Counted from the first letter of the stretch, positions 34,301 through 44,550 are shown. The stretch: DNA of 64,000 nucleotides from Dermatemys mawii (GCA_007922305.1 ML677386.1:12629830-12693829), one strand, 5' to 3'. The notes: a model not told the origin generated them from the sequence alone. Made by a program: numbers and translations.

Positions 34301-34673
34301 TATTCTGAACCCACAGATTACAATCACCAGGGAATTAGAGTGACACCTCACTGATTTGTTTTGGGACATCATTTACCATAATATTGGATGAGGTCAGGAG
34401 GGTAGCACTTCACTGTGGTCTACCATTTTTAATATTATATATATTCAGTATAACTTTCCCAACTCTCGCTTGCATGTTCTTTTGCCCCAAAATTCTCTAA
34501 TCCATCCATACATTCTTCTCCTTTCCCTAGTCCACTTACTTTGTACAACAAGTCTTCCCTCCGGAGCATATCATATGCCTTTTCAATATCTAGAATGTTA
34601 GTTACCATGAAACCTTTGTGCCTCCTACTTTTTTGCATTTCTGTCTAATTTAATATTGTGATCAATGGTGTAT
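34301..34673 (-). pseudogene. LINE reverse-transcriptase central segment
   Basis: The frame at 34435-34638 includes NILDIEKAYDMLRREDLLYK, the RT motif around the first catalytic Asp of this group. The following NG-PQ motif survives as NGRPQ and is then broken by a stop. The upstream segment STIDHNIKLDRNAKK ends where the LTR-like insert begins. Confidence 0.8.
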
Positions 34674-35255
34674 TGTGAACGGACAAACCGTCCCCCTGGT
34701 ATGGAGAATCAAACGATCTCCTCTCAGCCTGTTCTAAGCTAATGAGGTACACCTGCAAGGCTTGTTCAGCCTGGAGGTGGAGGAGATTAAAGGGGGGAAT
34801 TTATCAAAGGAAGGGGTAAGGAACAGGAAGACGCTTACTCTGCCCAGGGACTGCTGTTAACATAGGGAGTCCTGCCAAGGAGGAGACTGCCATGAGATGT
34901 ACCGCTCCCGAAACTGCCCTGACTGACAGTAAAGCAATATGCCCCAGGAAGAGGGGCTGAAGGTAAACCCCACAAAGGGGGCAATAGACTCAGAGACTGA
35001 ACCCTGAGAGCTCACTCTCTAGGGGCTCTCTGAGAGACTGGTCCTTGTTCCAGCCAGACCATCTCCTCTTGCAAAGGGGGTTGGGGGCAGGGAAAGAAGA
35101 GGAGCTGACTCCTGATTTGTGGTGGGTAGCCCACAAACATTTTCCCTGAGGGTTGCCAGCTGGGGGAGAAAAGAGGGTAAATGATGGACTTTGGGAGCCC
35201 TGTTTCACCCCACCCACCTCCATTGCATCTTCCTCTCCTAAAGCCGCTCTATAGT
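34674..35255 (+). mobile_element. LTR-like element inserted in the LINE reverse-transcriptase gene
   Basis: LINE protein reading stops at LENNG (about 35256) and resumes at STIDHNIKLD (about 34670), so the intervening 580 bp is an insertion. It begins TGTGAACGGACAAACCGTCC and contains AATGAGGTACACCTGCAAGG, CCTGGAGGTGGAGGAGATTA, GGGGCTGAAGGTAAACCCCA and CTCACTCTCTAGGGGC. I recall this order as a turtle LTR. The TG start fits an LTR; the right end and any target duplication could not be fixed. Strand follows the TG start and the remembered family. Confidence 0.6.
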
Positions 35256-35420
35256 GCCATTGTTTTCCAAATAGGCAACCAATCTTTCGTTCACCATTCT
35301 CTCTGTAATTTTACCCAGACAGGATGTAAAAACAATTGGTCTATAGGCATCCACTATGGTGGATAGTTTGCCTGATTTTCTTAATGGAGTTACTACTCCA
35401 TGTTTCCTTTTTCCTATATA
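35256..35420 (-). pseudogene. LINE reverse-transcriptase N-terminal segment
   Basis: On the minus strand GVVTPLRKSGKLSTIVDA leads to YRPIVFTSCLGKITERMVNE and RLVAYLENNG. This is the RT block preceding the catalytic motifs and is well preserved over more than 30 residues. It ends at the LTR-like insertion. Confidence 0.8.
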
Positions 35421-35749
35421 GTGTTATATAATTCCAAGAGAACCCTCAAACTGCTTTCAGGGAGATATTTTAATAGGATGTTGCATGTATTGTTTTTACC
35501 TGCAGATATATTCTTGTTGATGTCAATAGATTTCTCAAGTTTTCACATACAAAATCATTCATTCAAGAGAGTTTTTTTTAATTATGGGGAACTTCAACAT
35601 TTTAAGTATCGCTACAGTAGCTGTTAATCCTATTATTACATTATCACCAAAATTTTCCATATCATCACATGGTTATTCACAAATTCAGCACGTTAACTTG
35701 TAAATAGCTCCCAGGTGGCTTCTTTAAAATTCCAGGTGGGTAATTTTCC

Positions 35750-36420
35750 ATTACCTTATTGCCCTTGAAAAGTAATAAGTATAGAGAAATGATCACACCC
35801 CATTCCTTCTTCCTTATATATGTTCCAGCTGCATTTACTTGCAATTGTTATCATTGCTGTTATAATTCCCAGGTCTAAGCAGGAAAAAAAATCTGCTGCA
35901 GTACATCTAGTTGGAGTGCCATCATTTAATACCACTACATTTGTTTTGTAAGCATGTGCCATTTTAATCAGCTGTCTGTCTTCATCACAATTTATTCTGT
36001 TTTGGTCATCACATATAATATATGGTATTTTAGCACTCTCTACTATTTCTTGTAGCTCTGAGTTTTCTCAGTTTCACATGGATTATAGATATTTATAAAT
36101 TCTTAAAGAAATATTTCTCTTCATTAGGAACTCAACAGCTTTGTATCCTTGGCTTATGTCTTTGTGTTCTACTGCTATGGAGTTTAATCTTACCTTTAGG
36201 AAAGTACCCTTACTCTTACCTTTCTCGCCTACCTAATTGTCAGTCTTGCCTAAAAGCAATATCTCCTGGAATTTTAAAAGCAAGCTTTTCAACCAACCAT
36301 GTTTTCTGGGTACATATGACATCTGATTTTAGGTTTCATTTCTAAGATATTTTCTTTAAGTTCTTGACCATATTCTTTCTGTGCACTGTGCACATTCCAG
36401 CAAAAGATTTTGATTCCCAT
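35750..36420 (-). pseudogene. LINE ORF2 endonuclease domain
   Basis: The start MGIKIFCWNVHSAQKEYGQ (ATG at 36418-36420) fits the first strand of an AP-type endonuclease, with the W-N-V-x-S-A form used by this LINE group. The C-terminal part (35756-35962) reads LNDGTPTRCTAADFFSCLDL, then MGCDHFSI, keeping the terminal D-H pair in GCDHFSI. Stops and frameshifts separate the two ends. The enzyme would have nicked target DNA for priming; it cannot be functional now. Confidence 0.8.
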
Positions 36421-36759
36421 CTTAGACATATTTCACCATTAACCTCATTAAAAATTGCATGAATACAGTTCCTTGAAAAATTACTAACATGCAAGTATTT
36501 TTTTCACTGCTCTTGATATAATTTATTTTTTCCCATTTGTGATGTACAATTTATCACTGCTCTCATAAATGCAATAAACCTTTTTCCACCACTAATATAT
36601 TATTGCCTATTCCTTCCACAGTGTTTATCATAATCTTTACAGAATGAGAATCTGTCTGCAGTTCCACTTTTTTCTGTGCTTATTTTCTCACCCTTCTCTG
36701 ACTGATACTTTGAGAGTCGCCTTACAGCTTCCTCATAATATCTGTTAACAATGTTTGTC

Positions 36760-37000
36760 TTTTATATCTCTTTAGCTTGTTTTTCTGCACTACATTCTGT
36801 ATGCTGGACTATGATTACCATCACAGTTACTACATTTGACCTCTGTCCCTTCTGGACAATTTTCATAGGGACACTCTTCCTCACATTGTTTTTCCTTTGC
36901 AAGCAGTAGCTATATGCCCATACAATTGGCACTTGTAACACCTTATAGGAGGAGGGCCGTATGATGTAGTTCTGAACATCGGACACCCAAGTGTCCCTTT
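36760..37000 (-). pseudogene. LINE ORF1 zinc-knuckle remnant
   Basis: The minus strand at 36899-36940 reads CYKCQLYGHIATAC, an intact C-x2-C-x4-H-x4-C knuckle preceded by PPIR. This is the nucleic-acid-binding motif of the gag-like ORF1 protein of I-type LINEs. Reading fails soon after (stop following GKTM). ORF1 sequence further toward 37.5 kb is too decayed to read. Confidence 0.8.
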
Positions 37001-37635
37001 CTCAGGTAGATTCCCTCCCTTAAATGTAATCAGCACTGGTGCTGATGGCTTGCTTTCTCCTCCTCACTTAGTTAGTCACTTACCTGCTAACACTTTATTT
37101 TCCTCCTATGCTTTTGGTTATTTCAACATTGTTCTGTTCTAACTGCACTCCAAAGACTTCCATCTTCATTTCCCTGGGGTAGCTGGCAACTTAATTTTAT
37201 TTGTCCTAGTGTTTTAGTTTTTTAGCAGTTTATCAGCCTGCTCTTTGTTTTTACATTCAACTATAGGATTTCCATCTCGCAATTTCATGGCTCTTACTAT
37301 ATCCCCTATGCTTTTTTAACCCAGTCTGCTATTTTCATAGGGTTAACGTCACTTAATTGTGTTACTTTGACTAGTGATCTTTCAATTATAACATTTTGGT
37401 TTATTTCCCTCTTCAGCTTTGCTTTTTTTGCTGATATCATTGTGTGAAGGTCAGAAAATCCTCCATTTTCACTCCAGCCTACCTAACCTAGCCTTTTCTG
37501 GACACTTATTGGCTTTATACCTCAGCTTCTTGCCCAGCATCAATTACGGGTTAGCAGTAATGCCTATAAGCCTAATTGACCCCTTCTGAACCACCTTAAC
37601 TCCTTCAAGGCTGGTTTCTGGTGAACACCCCATCA

Positions 37636-37893
37636 TAGATGTTGCGAAGGCCAAAAAGTGTAAGTCAGTTCAGAAGAGAATCTGATAAGTCCATCAGAGA
37701 GTTCCATCAATGGCTATTTGGCAAGATGGTCAGGGATCCAACTCCATGCTCTGGGTGTCCCTAAACTCTGATAGGCAGGGAATGGATCACTCAAAATTGC
37801 TTTCTGTTCATTCCCTCTGAAGCATCTGGCATGGCCCCATCAAAGGCAGGATACTGGGCAAGATGGTCTGACCCAGTTGGCCATGCTTAGAAC
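37636..37893 (+). mobile_element. CR1 LINE 3'-UTR fragment
   Basis: GTTGCGAAGGCCAAAAAGTG, TTCCATCAATGGCTATTTGG, GATGGTCAGGGATCCAACTC, CATTCCCTCTGAAGCATCTG, then GGATACTGGGCAAGATGG and GACCCAGTTGGCCATGCTTA give the CR1 3' end in sense order. It is the opposite strand of the copy at 40796-41790. Confidence 0.85.
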
Positions 37894-39009
37894 ATAAGAT
37901 AATACGTGGGCTTAGAAAGAGACTATGAGCAGTTCCAAGTTACTCATTTATATCCAACCTGCAATGGTAGTGACTAAAATTTATTACCATATGATTACCA
38001 TTTTGGTGACTTACATGGAATGAGTTGGGGACTCAGTGCTGTTCATTTGAGTAGTTATCCCCATCACAGAATTACAGCTATGGCTGGCACAATGCACCAC
38101 TATTGTCACACATAACTGAGAGGAATTATTCTTCTAACCCTGCAGATTGGGCCTTTTGGGTCCAGGATGAAAGCTACTGGCAGATCATTTGAGGGAGACT
38201 TGTTTTGCTGCTACCCATGCTATATAGATTCTGTAGATAATTTCCATGTCTATCAATCTGGGAATTTTTAAACCAATCTTAGGAATTTTCTTTTAAAAAT
38301 TGCTCATCAAAACATTTGGGTGGTACATGAAATCTATGTAAAATAACAAGATCCTTAGATGAGACTTCTTGATACTGTGTGTGGTGAGACAGATCACTTC
38401 TGGCAGAGAATACTGACAGCCGGTTAGGTCAATTTTCCTGTGTGAATCATACTGTAGGGTGAATAATTTTTGTACCACTTAAATCCCCCAGGAAGCATTT
38501 TGATAGATTTGTATGTTTTGACATCTTGCAGTGTAGCCTCAAGAAAGAAAATGCTAAGAACACATTTGACACTCTGTACTGTACATTCAGAAAGAGCATT
38601 TGTGATTCCCGTTGACCACTGCAAACTTTATTTCTGAAAGCTTGGCACAAGTGTGTGCTTCATGTCACAAACAGCAGAGGCAGCCCTATGACGTGACAAC
38701 CATCTGGAGCTTGCTGGATTTTGCAAAGTTACTGCCTTGATGCCTTCTTCCTTGAGAATTTCAGTCAGTCGTCTTTTCTTGTTGTTAATTAAGCTGAGTA
38801 ACAACAGTAGCAGTCTGTTTTCCTTCCGCTTCTCCCCCGCCCCCAGTATTTTTGAATTTCACTGAAAGTTGCTGTGTCCCTACATGCTTCTGATGCCAAC
38901 CTGTGTCATAAATACAGTATGTAGTGCCCAAGAGCCAGCTTATTTTTTTTTCTTTTTGAAATTAACCAGCAGAGCCTAAATTACTACATAAGCACAACCG
39001 ATTGCAAAG
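37894..39009. other. Unrecognised non-coding sequence
   Basis: No recognised gene or repeat. Overlapping 61-67-residue minus-strand frames at 38293-38650 have no known domain. Confidence 0.4.
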
Positions 39010-39085
39010 TTATAGGGCCAGGTTCCCCATGGCCTTGCAACAGCCATTGTTTACATCTGTGTAAAGTGGGTATAAAATGCTACTA
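39010..39085. repeat. Short dispersed repeat, GTGTAAAGTGGGTATAAA type
   Basis: GGGCCAGGTTCCCCATGGCC followed by TCTGTGTAAAGTGGGTATAA resembles the element at 57465-57615. The family is unnamed. Confidence 0.35.
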
Positions 39086-39524
39086 AATCACAATGGCAGT
39101 GTATTATACATGCTTTGAAAATGGATAAGAGAACTCACAAGGTGCAAGGCGGTTAGTAATCAGATCTTTACGTCATATCTATGGCACAGCTCCTTTGATA
39201 TACCACAAATAGATTCTGCTTTACCCATCTGACCAACCTAATTTAGTAGCATACAATTCTCTGTGTGGTTTCACGTTGTTAACATGAAAGTAGAACATTT
39301 ATTGGCCTTATAGACACTTCTCAGTACATACATGCTTACATCTATTATTGGAGGAGATTTGATCTGGATATCAGTATTCTGCCATGCCCATATTTTTGGC
39401 ATCCATGACTCACAAACAACATTCACAACTCCGGTATGACATAAGACACATTTTTATGGTTTGTTAGAAACAGGGGTTTCAAAAATTTCATTGAAATGTT
39501 TGTATGATGTTTTTAAAAATGTCA

Positions 39525-39667
39525 GAAGAATGGCCATATTGGATCATACCAAAGGTCCATCCAGCCCAGTATCCTGACTACCAACAGTGGCCAGTGCCAG
39601 GTGCCCTGGAGTGAGTGAATCTAACAGGTAATTATCAAGTGAGTGAATCTAACAGGTAATTATCACG
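39525..39667 (-). mobile_element. CR1 LINE 3' fragment with 28-bp tandem duplication
   Basis: AGAATGGCCATATTGGATCA, ACCAAAGGTCCATCCAGCCC and AGTATCCTGACTACCAACAG are the CR1 3' end in reverse complement. A 28-bp segment (GTGAGTGAATCTAACAGGTA and onward) is repeated at 39611-39638 and 39639-39666 with one mismatch at its end. Confidence 0.85.
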
Positions 39668-40014
39668 TCAATGCAATGCAAATATGTATTCTTTACATGG
39701 AGTCTGAAACATTCATCTGTGGCTCCAAGGTGCTTGTGTGAGTGCTTGAGAACTGGAAAGGGAGGAACCAAAGGGGGAGAAGGAGAGAGTTCATTAGCAA
39801 GGCTTAAAGGGTGTAACTTGGAGTACTGAAATGAAATGTACAAAAGCAAAGTTTAGGCTAACTATTCCTGATGGTGGGATCTGTTAGGCTATGAATAGTC
39901 TTTGAGGCGAGTACCATTGCTGGAGTCATTACAACTAGACTACCCAAATATAGGCTCAGATGGCTCCTGTTAAGTGCATACACTAGCAAGATCTCCTAGA
40001 GCTCTGGGAGCTAT
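39668..40014. other. Unrecognised non-coding sequence
   Basis: No recognised gene or repeat. Confidence 0.4.
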
Positions 40015-40200
40015 TCAGTGGAGATCCAGTGCAGGAGCTGAAGAACCAAGCTGATATATTTGTAGAAGCTTGATGCTTACCAGTTGGGTTAATACATTTT
40101 TAAATAAATGGGAACTTTTCATTACCGGATAGTGTGCATTGCAGGAGTGAAGCCTGAAGGTGACAAATGCATGGACCACCATGGCTAGATCCTTATCCAT
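40015..40200 (-). pseudogene. Possible L2-like LINE reverse-transcriptase C-terminal scrap
   Basis: The minus-strand frame begins MDKDLAMVVHAFVTFRLHSC NAHY, which resembles the L2-group block DLATVVHA.VTSRLDYCNALY. Similarity fades after about 25 residues. The opposite-strand frames at 40167-40490 are not supported as genes. Confidence 0.45.
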
Positions 40201-40795
40201 CAGGTGAGTTTATAGCCTCCTGTCTTGCCATATGGAAGAAGGCATTTATAGCAGCTGTAGACTTCTTGGGTACAGTATCTGTGAAGGATCTAGAAGGGCC
40301 TATAGATGTGCTCAGTTTTGATCGTGGGTGGGCATATCCCCTCAGTATAATGCCTCCTGCAGTGCAGAGTAAAAGGGGCTGCGTGCATTCACTTTTTGAA
40401 AGAGTAGGATGTGGGGGAAGCTGTACTTTCCTCACCCAGTCCTCCCCATCAGCTACTGTTGTTGTGGGTGCTAGATTTGGACACTACTAGAATACAAGGA
40501 ATGCAATTGTACCTGCCTTTATGCAGCAGCAGAGTCTAGGGCAAGGAAGCTACTTTTGTCTTTTTTGCTACATGCTAGCGCATAGTGTGGAGAATCTTTG
40601 GACTACAGGGCACTCAAGATCAGTGGTCCTCAGAATTTGCCACATAGGCTGTGATCAGTTGGCCTGAGCGTGGTTATTGTTAAAGTCTGTATTACGGTCT
40701 CTTTACATTTCCAGAACAGTATAAAGGAAGCTTAATGCAAATGGAAATCAGGCTCGTTAGTCTTTTTTTAAATTGGCTCATGAAATCAAACATGG
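40201..40795. other. Unrecognised non-coding sequence
   Basis: No recognised gene or repeat; it could be further decayed LINE sequence upstream of the L2-like scrap. Confidence 0.35.
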
Positions 40796-41790
40796 GAACA
40801 TAAGAATGGCCATACTGGGTCAAACCAAAGGTCCATCAAGCCCAATATCCTGTCCTCTGACAGTGATCAATGGCAGGTGTCTCAAAAGGAATGAACAGAC
40901 AGGTTATCATCAAGTGATTCATGCCCTTTCACCCAATCTCAGCTTCTGGCAAACAGAGGCTAGGGACGCCATTCCTCCCCATCCTCGCTAATAGGTCCAT
41001 CAATGGCTATTTTCCATGAAACTATCTAGCTCCCTTTTGAATCCCTTTACAGTATTGGCTTTCACAACACCCTATGGCAAGGAGTTCCGGAGATTGACAG
41101 TGTGTTACGTAAAAAAATACTTTCTTGTATTTATTTTAAACCTGTTACCTAGTAATTTCAATGGTGGCCCCTTGTTCTTGTATTATGAGAAGGACACTTC
41201 TTTATTTACTTTCTCTTTACCACTCATGATTTTATAGACCTCTTTCATATCTGCCCCCCCACCCCGCCAGTCGCCTCTTTTTCCAAGCTGAAAAGTCCCA
41301 GTCTTATTATTCTCTCCTCATATGGAAGCCGTTCTATACCCCTAATACTTTTTGTTGCCCTTTTCTGAACCTTTTCCAAGGCCAACATATCTTTTTTAAG
41401 ATGGGGTGACCACATCTGTAAGCAGTATTCAAGGTGTGGGTGTACCATGGATTTATATAGAAGCAATATGATATTTTCTGTCTTGATTCCCAACATTGTT
41501 TGCTTTCTTGATTGCCGCTGCACATTGAGTGAATTATTTCAGAGAACTATCCACCATGATTCCAAGATCTTTCTTGAGTGGTAATAGCTAATTTTGACCC
41601 CATCATTGTATATGTATAGTTAAGATTATGTTTTCCAAGGTGCATCACTTTGCATTTATCAATATTAAATGTCATCTGCCATTTTGTTGGCCAGTCACCC
41701 AGTTTTGTGGGATCCTTTTGTAGCTCTTCGCAGTCTGCCTGAGACTTAACTATCTTGAGTAGTTTTGTATCAACCTTGCACAGTGACACA
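40796..41790 (-). mobile_element. CR1 LINE, 5'-truncated, 3' kilobase
   Basis: The plus strand begins ACATAAGAATGGCCATACTG, the reverse complement of the CR1 3' end. The minus strand carries the end of the reverse transcriptase: DDTKLLKIVKSQADCEELQK, DKCKVMHLGKHNLNYTY, LEYCLQMWSPHLKKDMLALE and KVQKRATKSIRGIERLPYEE. Stops between segments show it is dead. It is cut at 41790, just inside the FADD motif, as expected for a 5'-truncated CR1 insertion. Confidence 0.95.
41245..41790 (-). pseudogene. CR1 reverse-transcriptase C-terminal remnant
   Basis: Two frames (41547-41789 and 41245-41523) together cover about 170 residues from just after the catalytic FADD motif to the end of ORF2, ending RIIRLGLFSLEK. 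A stop or frameshift lies between them. The catalytic core itself is missing because of 5' truncation. Confidence 0.9.
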
Positions 41791-42354
41791 AGAAGATATT
41801 CATGTGAAGTCTTGAAATCATGTTTAATTCAAATAGCTACAATACTTGTAAGTAGCCTACACTAATGAAAATTACAAAGGTGGTATTTGACTTCAAGGAG
41901 GGAAGAACTGGACTGATGCTGAGTCCTGTTTAAAATCTTACCCTAGATTTTTATAACTATTAGTAATACAGGAAATGAACTCTTATCTGTCAGTCTTTCT
42001 GTCCATCCATCCAAAATACATGACTTTCATAATGGTAGTGCACCATTACATTTCTCAAATTGGAACAGGGCACAACCATTAAATGATTGCAAATTTAGTA
42101 GATTGAAAAACAAATGCACACTCTGTCTTTGGCAAAGAGTAAATGATATGCAAGAGGGATACCTGAGCTCCTTCAATGGGGAGGTCTTGCAGCTGCCTCA
42201 AAGGCATAATTCACTTATTCACTTAGTATAATTTAACTGAACAAAACCCACCATTTCATGATTTGGAATTTTTGTCATTCATGCCTTTACAAAGATTGAA
42301 TATTGAAAAATGACTGTCATGCCCATATTTGGGATAGCAGTCAACTATCAACTG
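41791..42354. other. Unrecognised non-coding sequence
   Basis: No recognised gene or repeat. Confidence 0.4.
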
Positions 42355-42725
42355 TAACCATTATTATTACTACCTTGAGGTCCCAAACTTGATCAGAACC
42401 CCACGGTATGGAAAATGTACAACTCTAGGAACACATAATAAGAGCAGTCCCTGCCATGAAAAGCTTTAAATGTAAATAGACTAGACAGAAAGGGTTGGAG
42501 AAAGAGAAGATTATCATCCCCATTTTACAGATGGGTAATAAAAGCACAGAAAAACTAATCCACTGATGTTCAAAGGTGTATGTACTCAAAACTCCAGTTA
42601 AATTCACTGGGAGGTGTGAAAATCAGGTCCTAAGTGACTTGCCAAAAGTCATATGGGGAGTTTGTGGCAGAGCTGAGAATTGCGTCCAAGCATTGTGTGT
42701 TAAACCACAAACTCATCCTCCATTC
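42355..42725 (-). repeat. Long MIR-type SINE with body and tail
   Basis: In reverse complement this copy carries the tail (TAACCATTATTATTACTACC, TTGAGGTCCCAAACTTGATC, AGAGCAGTCCCTGCCATGAA), then the MIR core (CCCCATTTTACAGATGGG, CTAAGTGACTTGCCAAAAGT, GTGGCAGAGCTGAGAATTGC) and a head fragment. About 70 bp of foreign sequence separates parts of the core (about 42556-42628). It is the reference copy showing that the tail fragments elsewhere in the window belong to a MIR-type SINE. Confidence 0.7.
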
Positions 42726-42777
42726 CTCTCCAGCATTTTTATCTTGGCCTCAAAATTACCATGATGCATAAGTAATA

Positions 42778-42965
42778 CCAGCCCCATTTTACAGTGAAAG
42801 AAACTGGCCATGGGAAGTATAAGGGCCTGATTTCCCACTGCTCCATTTAAAATCAATTTGATACAATTAAAATCAGGCCATAAGCAATCGACCCACAGTT
42901 ACAAAGCAATTCAGTGACAAAAGTGGAGACCGATTCAGTTCTCCTGATTCCTATTCTATGGTTCT
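42778..42965 (-). repeat. MIR SINE, reverse orientation, diverged
   Basis: AGCCCCATTTTACAGTGAAA, GAAACTGGCCATGGGAAG and CAGTTACAAAGCAATTCAGT plus a final TTCAGTTCTCCTGATTCC follow reversed MIR order. An AAATCAATTTG...AAAATCAGGCC insert lies inside. Confidence 0.55.
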
Positions 42966-43198
42966 CCTTCCAGGCACCACTCTTATTCCCCCCATCACTT
43001 CTTTAAAGAGGAAAAAAGAACATGGGGAAAAATCTACTTTGTCATTTTTTAACATTTCCCTACTGGAAAGTGCAGGTGAGATGGAAGGTGGAAGGGGAGA
43101 AGTGTGTTTCTCCAAATTCTCTCAACTTTTGCAACCTTTTCCAGTGTGAGGGTGCACAAGACATTGTGACGGTGGAATGCTAAGGGCGCTCTCATCCT

Positions 43199-43328
43199 CG
43201 ACTCCAGGAAAGGAAGGGGTGCTCCGCCCCCCACTCCGGGGTGTGTGTGTGCTCATTTTCCCCCGCACTCCTGGGAAGGAAAGGGTGCTTATTTTCCCGC
43301 CCACTCCTGGGAAGGAAAGGGTACTTTT
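43199..43328. repeat. Four tandem 33-36-bp units in a putative U3
   Basis: The units start at 43199, 43232, 43266 and 43302. The last two share CACTCCTGGGAAGGAAAGGG exactly, and the first two are more diverged (CACTCCGGGG). Each is followed by TGCT and a TTTTCCC-type motif, with the last truncated. Confidence 0.85.
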
Positions 43329-43614
43329 GGCCACTGTTATCAGTCTTTGCCCTGTTATCGCGTATTTCCCATGCCGGACTTGGCTTTCACGGTTTGCTTG
43401 CCTTGAAATGAAACACCTGCATACTAACAAGACAGAAACAAGGTATTAGTTATTCATGAGGTATGCATGAGATGCAAATGTTCCAGTTATTTCTTTGCCT
43501 GTGTGCCCACATGCAGTGGGCTTCTTCCCCAGGCATTGCTCCAATGCGTCGGGTCCCCGTTAAGTGGCAGCAGTGAGAAGGGAGCCCCCACTGCGGGTGT
43601 GTCACTTTGCCTTC

Positions 43615-43620
43615 AATAAA
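43615..43620 (+). terminator. Poly(A) signal of the LTR
   Basis: AATAAA in CCTTCAATAAACTCACAACC is followed about 25 bp later by a GT-rich downstream element. Confidence 0.6.
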
Positions 43621-43667
43621 CTCACAACCTCTATTCAACAGCTGTTTGTGTGCCTCATTACGGGACA

Positions 43668-44464
43668 GAAAAGTACCCTGCAACACAGTGAAAAGGGGAG
43701 TAAGAGAGGGTTTGTTTCCCCCACAAAAAGTCCTGAGAATTTTCATTTGAAATTTCAAATGAAAAAAATAAAATCACTAAAAAGTGTGGTGTTTCTAAAA
43801 CCTCACTTTTGGATGAAAATCCTACTTTGTGCCCCTTCCCACCTTCTTCCCACCCCCAACAAAAAATGTATTACCAGCTCTAGTTGCAAGCTCTCATATC
43901 TGTGAAAGTTCATTGTTCTCTTCCCTAATTCCCGCCCCCTTCCACTGATAGAACCTGTAGTGCCAATCATAAGAGGATTTGCAAAAAAAACAGGCTCACA
44001 AAACACTTTTGAGTAAATACCAATCTTCCTGCTCAGACCCATAATCTCACAGACTGCTCATACCTCAGCTAAGGCATGATGTCTGGGACATGATCAAGCA
44101 TAGTCTAAAGGCTGCCTACTGCAGTCATGCCTGCATGGGAGAAAAGGAGTGTGACTGCCGTAACTAATTTAAGTTTTTCCTTTAGTTCAAGTAATTGAGC
44201 TGCTACTTTTTGCATATGGCGTCTCAGTTCAAGTCTCAGTATAAACACATGCTTTACAATTGATAAAGCACATAGTCTGGTTTAAAAATTTCCCCTCGCC
44301 CATTCTGTATCTCCTCCTACAATATGAAAATTTCTTGTTTGATATTTTTGTGGTTTGTAACCATGGCCATAGACATTTCAGAGGTATGGGTTTTTTACAC
44401 ATTTCTTTAAGTGGGCTTAGGATAAAATTTTGTAAATTCCCTATATGAAGTCAATGGGACTCCG
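43668..44464. other. Unrecognised non-coding sequence
   Basis: No recognised gene or repeat. Frames at 43564-43905 and 43803-44042 lie on opposite strands and are not called. Confidence 0.4.
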
Positions 44465-44550
44465 ATCTTAATTATCCAAGTCACTTTTAAATATGGGACT
44501 TAGACTCCTATGTCATTTAGGCACTTTGGAAAATGTCACCTTTTGCCAAT
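44465..44550. repeat. Short dispersed repeat, GGGACTTAGACTCCTA type
   Basis: ATATGGGACTTAGACTCCTA, GTCATTTAGGCACTTTGG and AAAATGTCACC resemble the tail seen at 62865-62950 in the other orientation. Confidence 0.4.

Larger units (their letters stand above)
31650..37500 (-). mobile_element. I/Nimb/jockey-group LINE, near full-length but decayed, split by two insertions
   Basis: Read on the minus strand from about 37.5 kb downward, this LINE shows, in order: an ORF1 CCHC knuckle (36.9 kb), an AP-type endonuclease (36.42-35.75 kb), a reverse transcriptase (35.4-33.85 kb) and a C-terminal Cys/His box (31.85 kb). The coding sequence is broken by stops and frameshifts. The motifs (YRPIVFTSCLGKITERMVNE, LDIEKAYDMLRREDLLYK, FKFLGVISDTKLLWKDHI) are those of the I/Nimb/jockey group. 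CR1, L2 and RTE read differently at these sites. It is interrupted at about 31955-33235 and 34674-35255 by LTR-type elements. The 5' boundary near 37.5 kb is approximate. Confidence 0.85.
43145..43667 (+). mobile_element. Endogenous LTR with tandem U3 repeats and poly(A) signal
   Basis: The candidate LTR starts at TGTGAGGGTGCACAAG (43145) or TGTGACGGTGGAATGC (43165) and ends ATTACGGGACA (43667). Four tandem units of 33-36 bp at 43199-43328 look like U3 enhancer repeats. AATAAA at 43615-43620 is followed by a GT-rich stretch (CTGTTTGTGTGCC), as in an R-U5 region. No primer-binding site or viral gene follows, so it is probably a solo LTR. No target duplication was identified. The family is not named. 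Confidence 0.6.
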
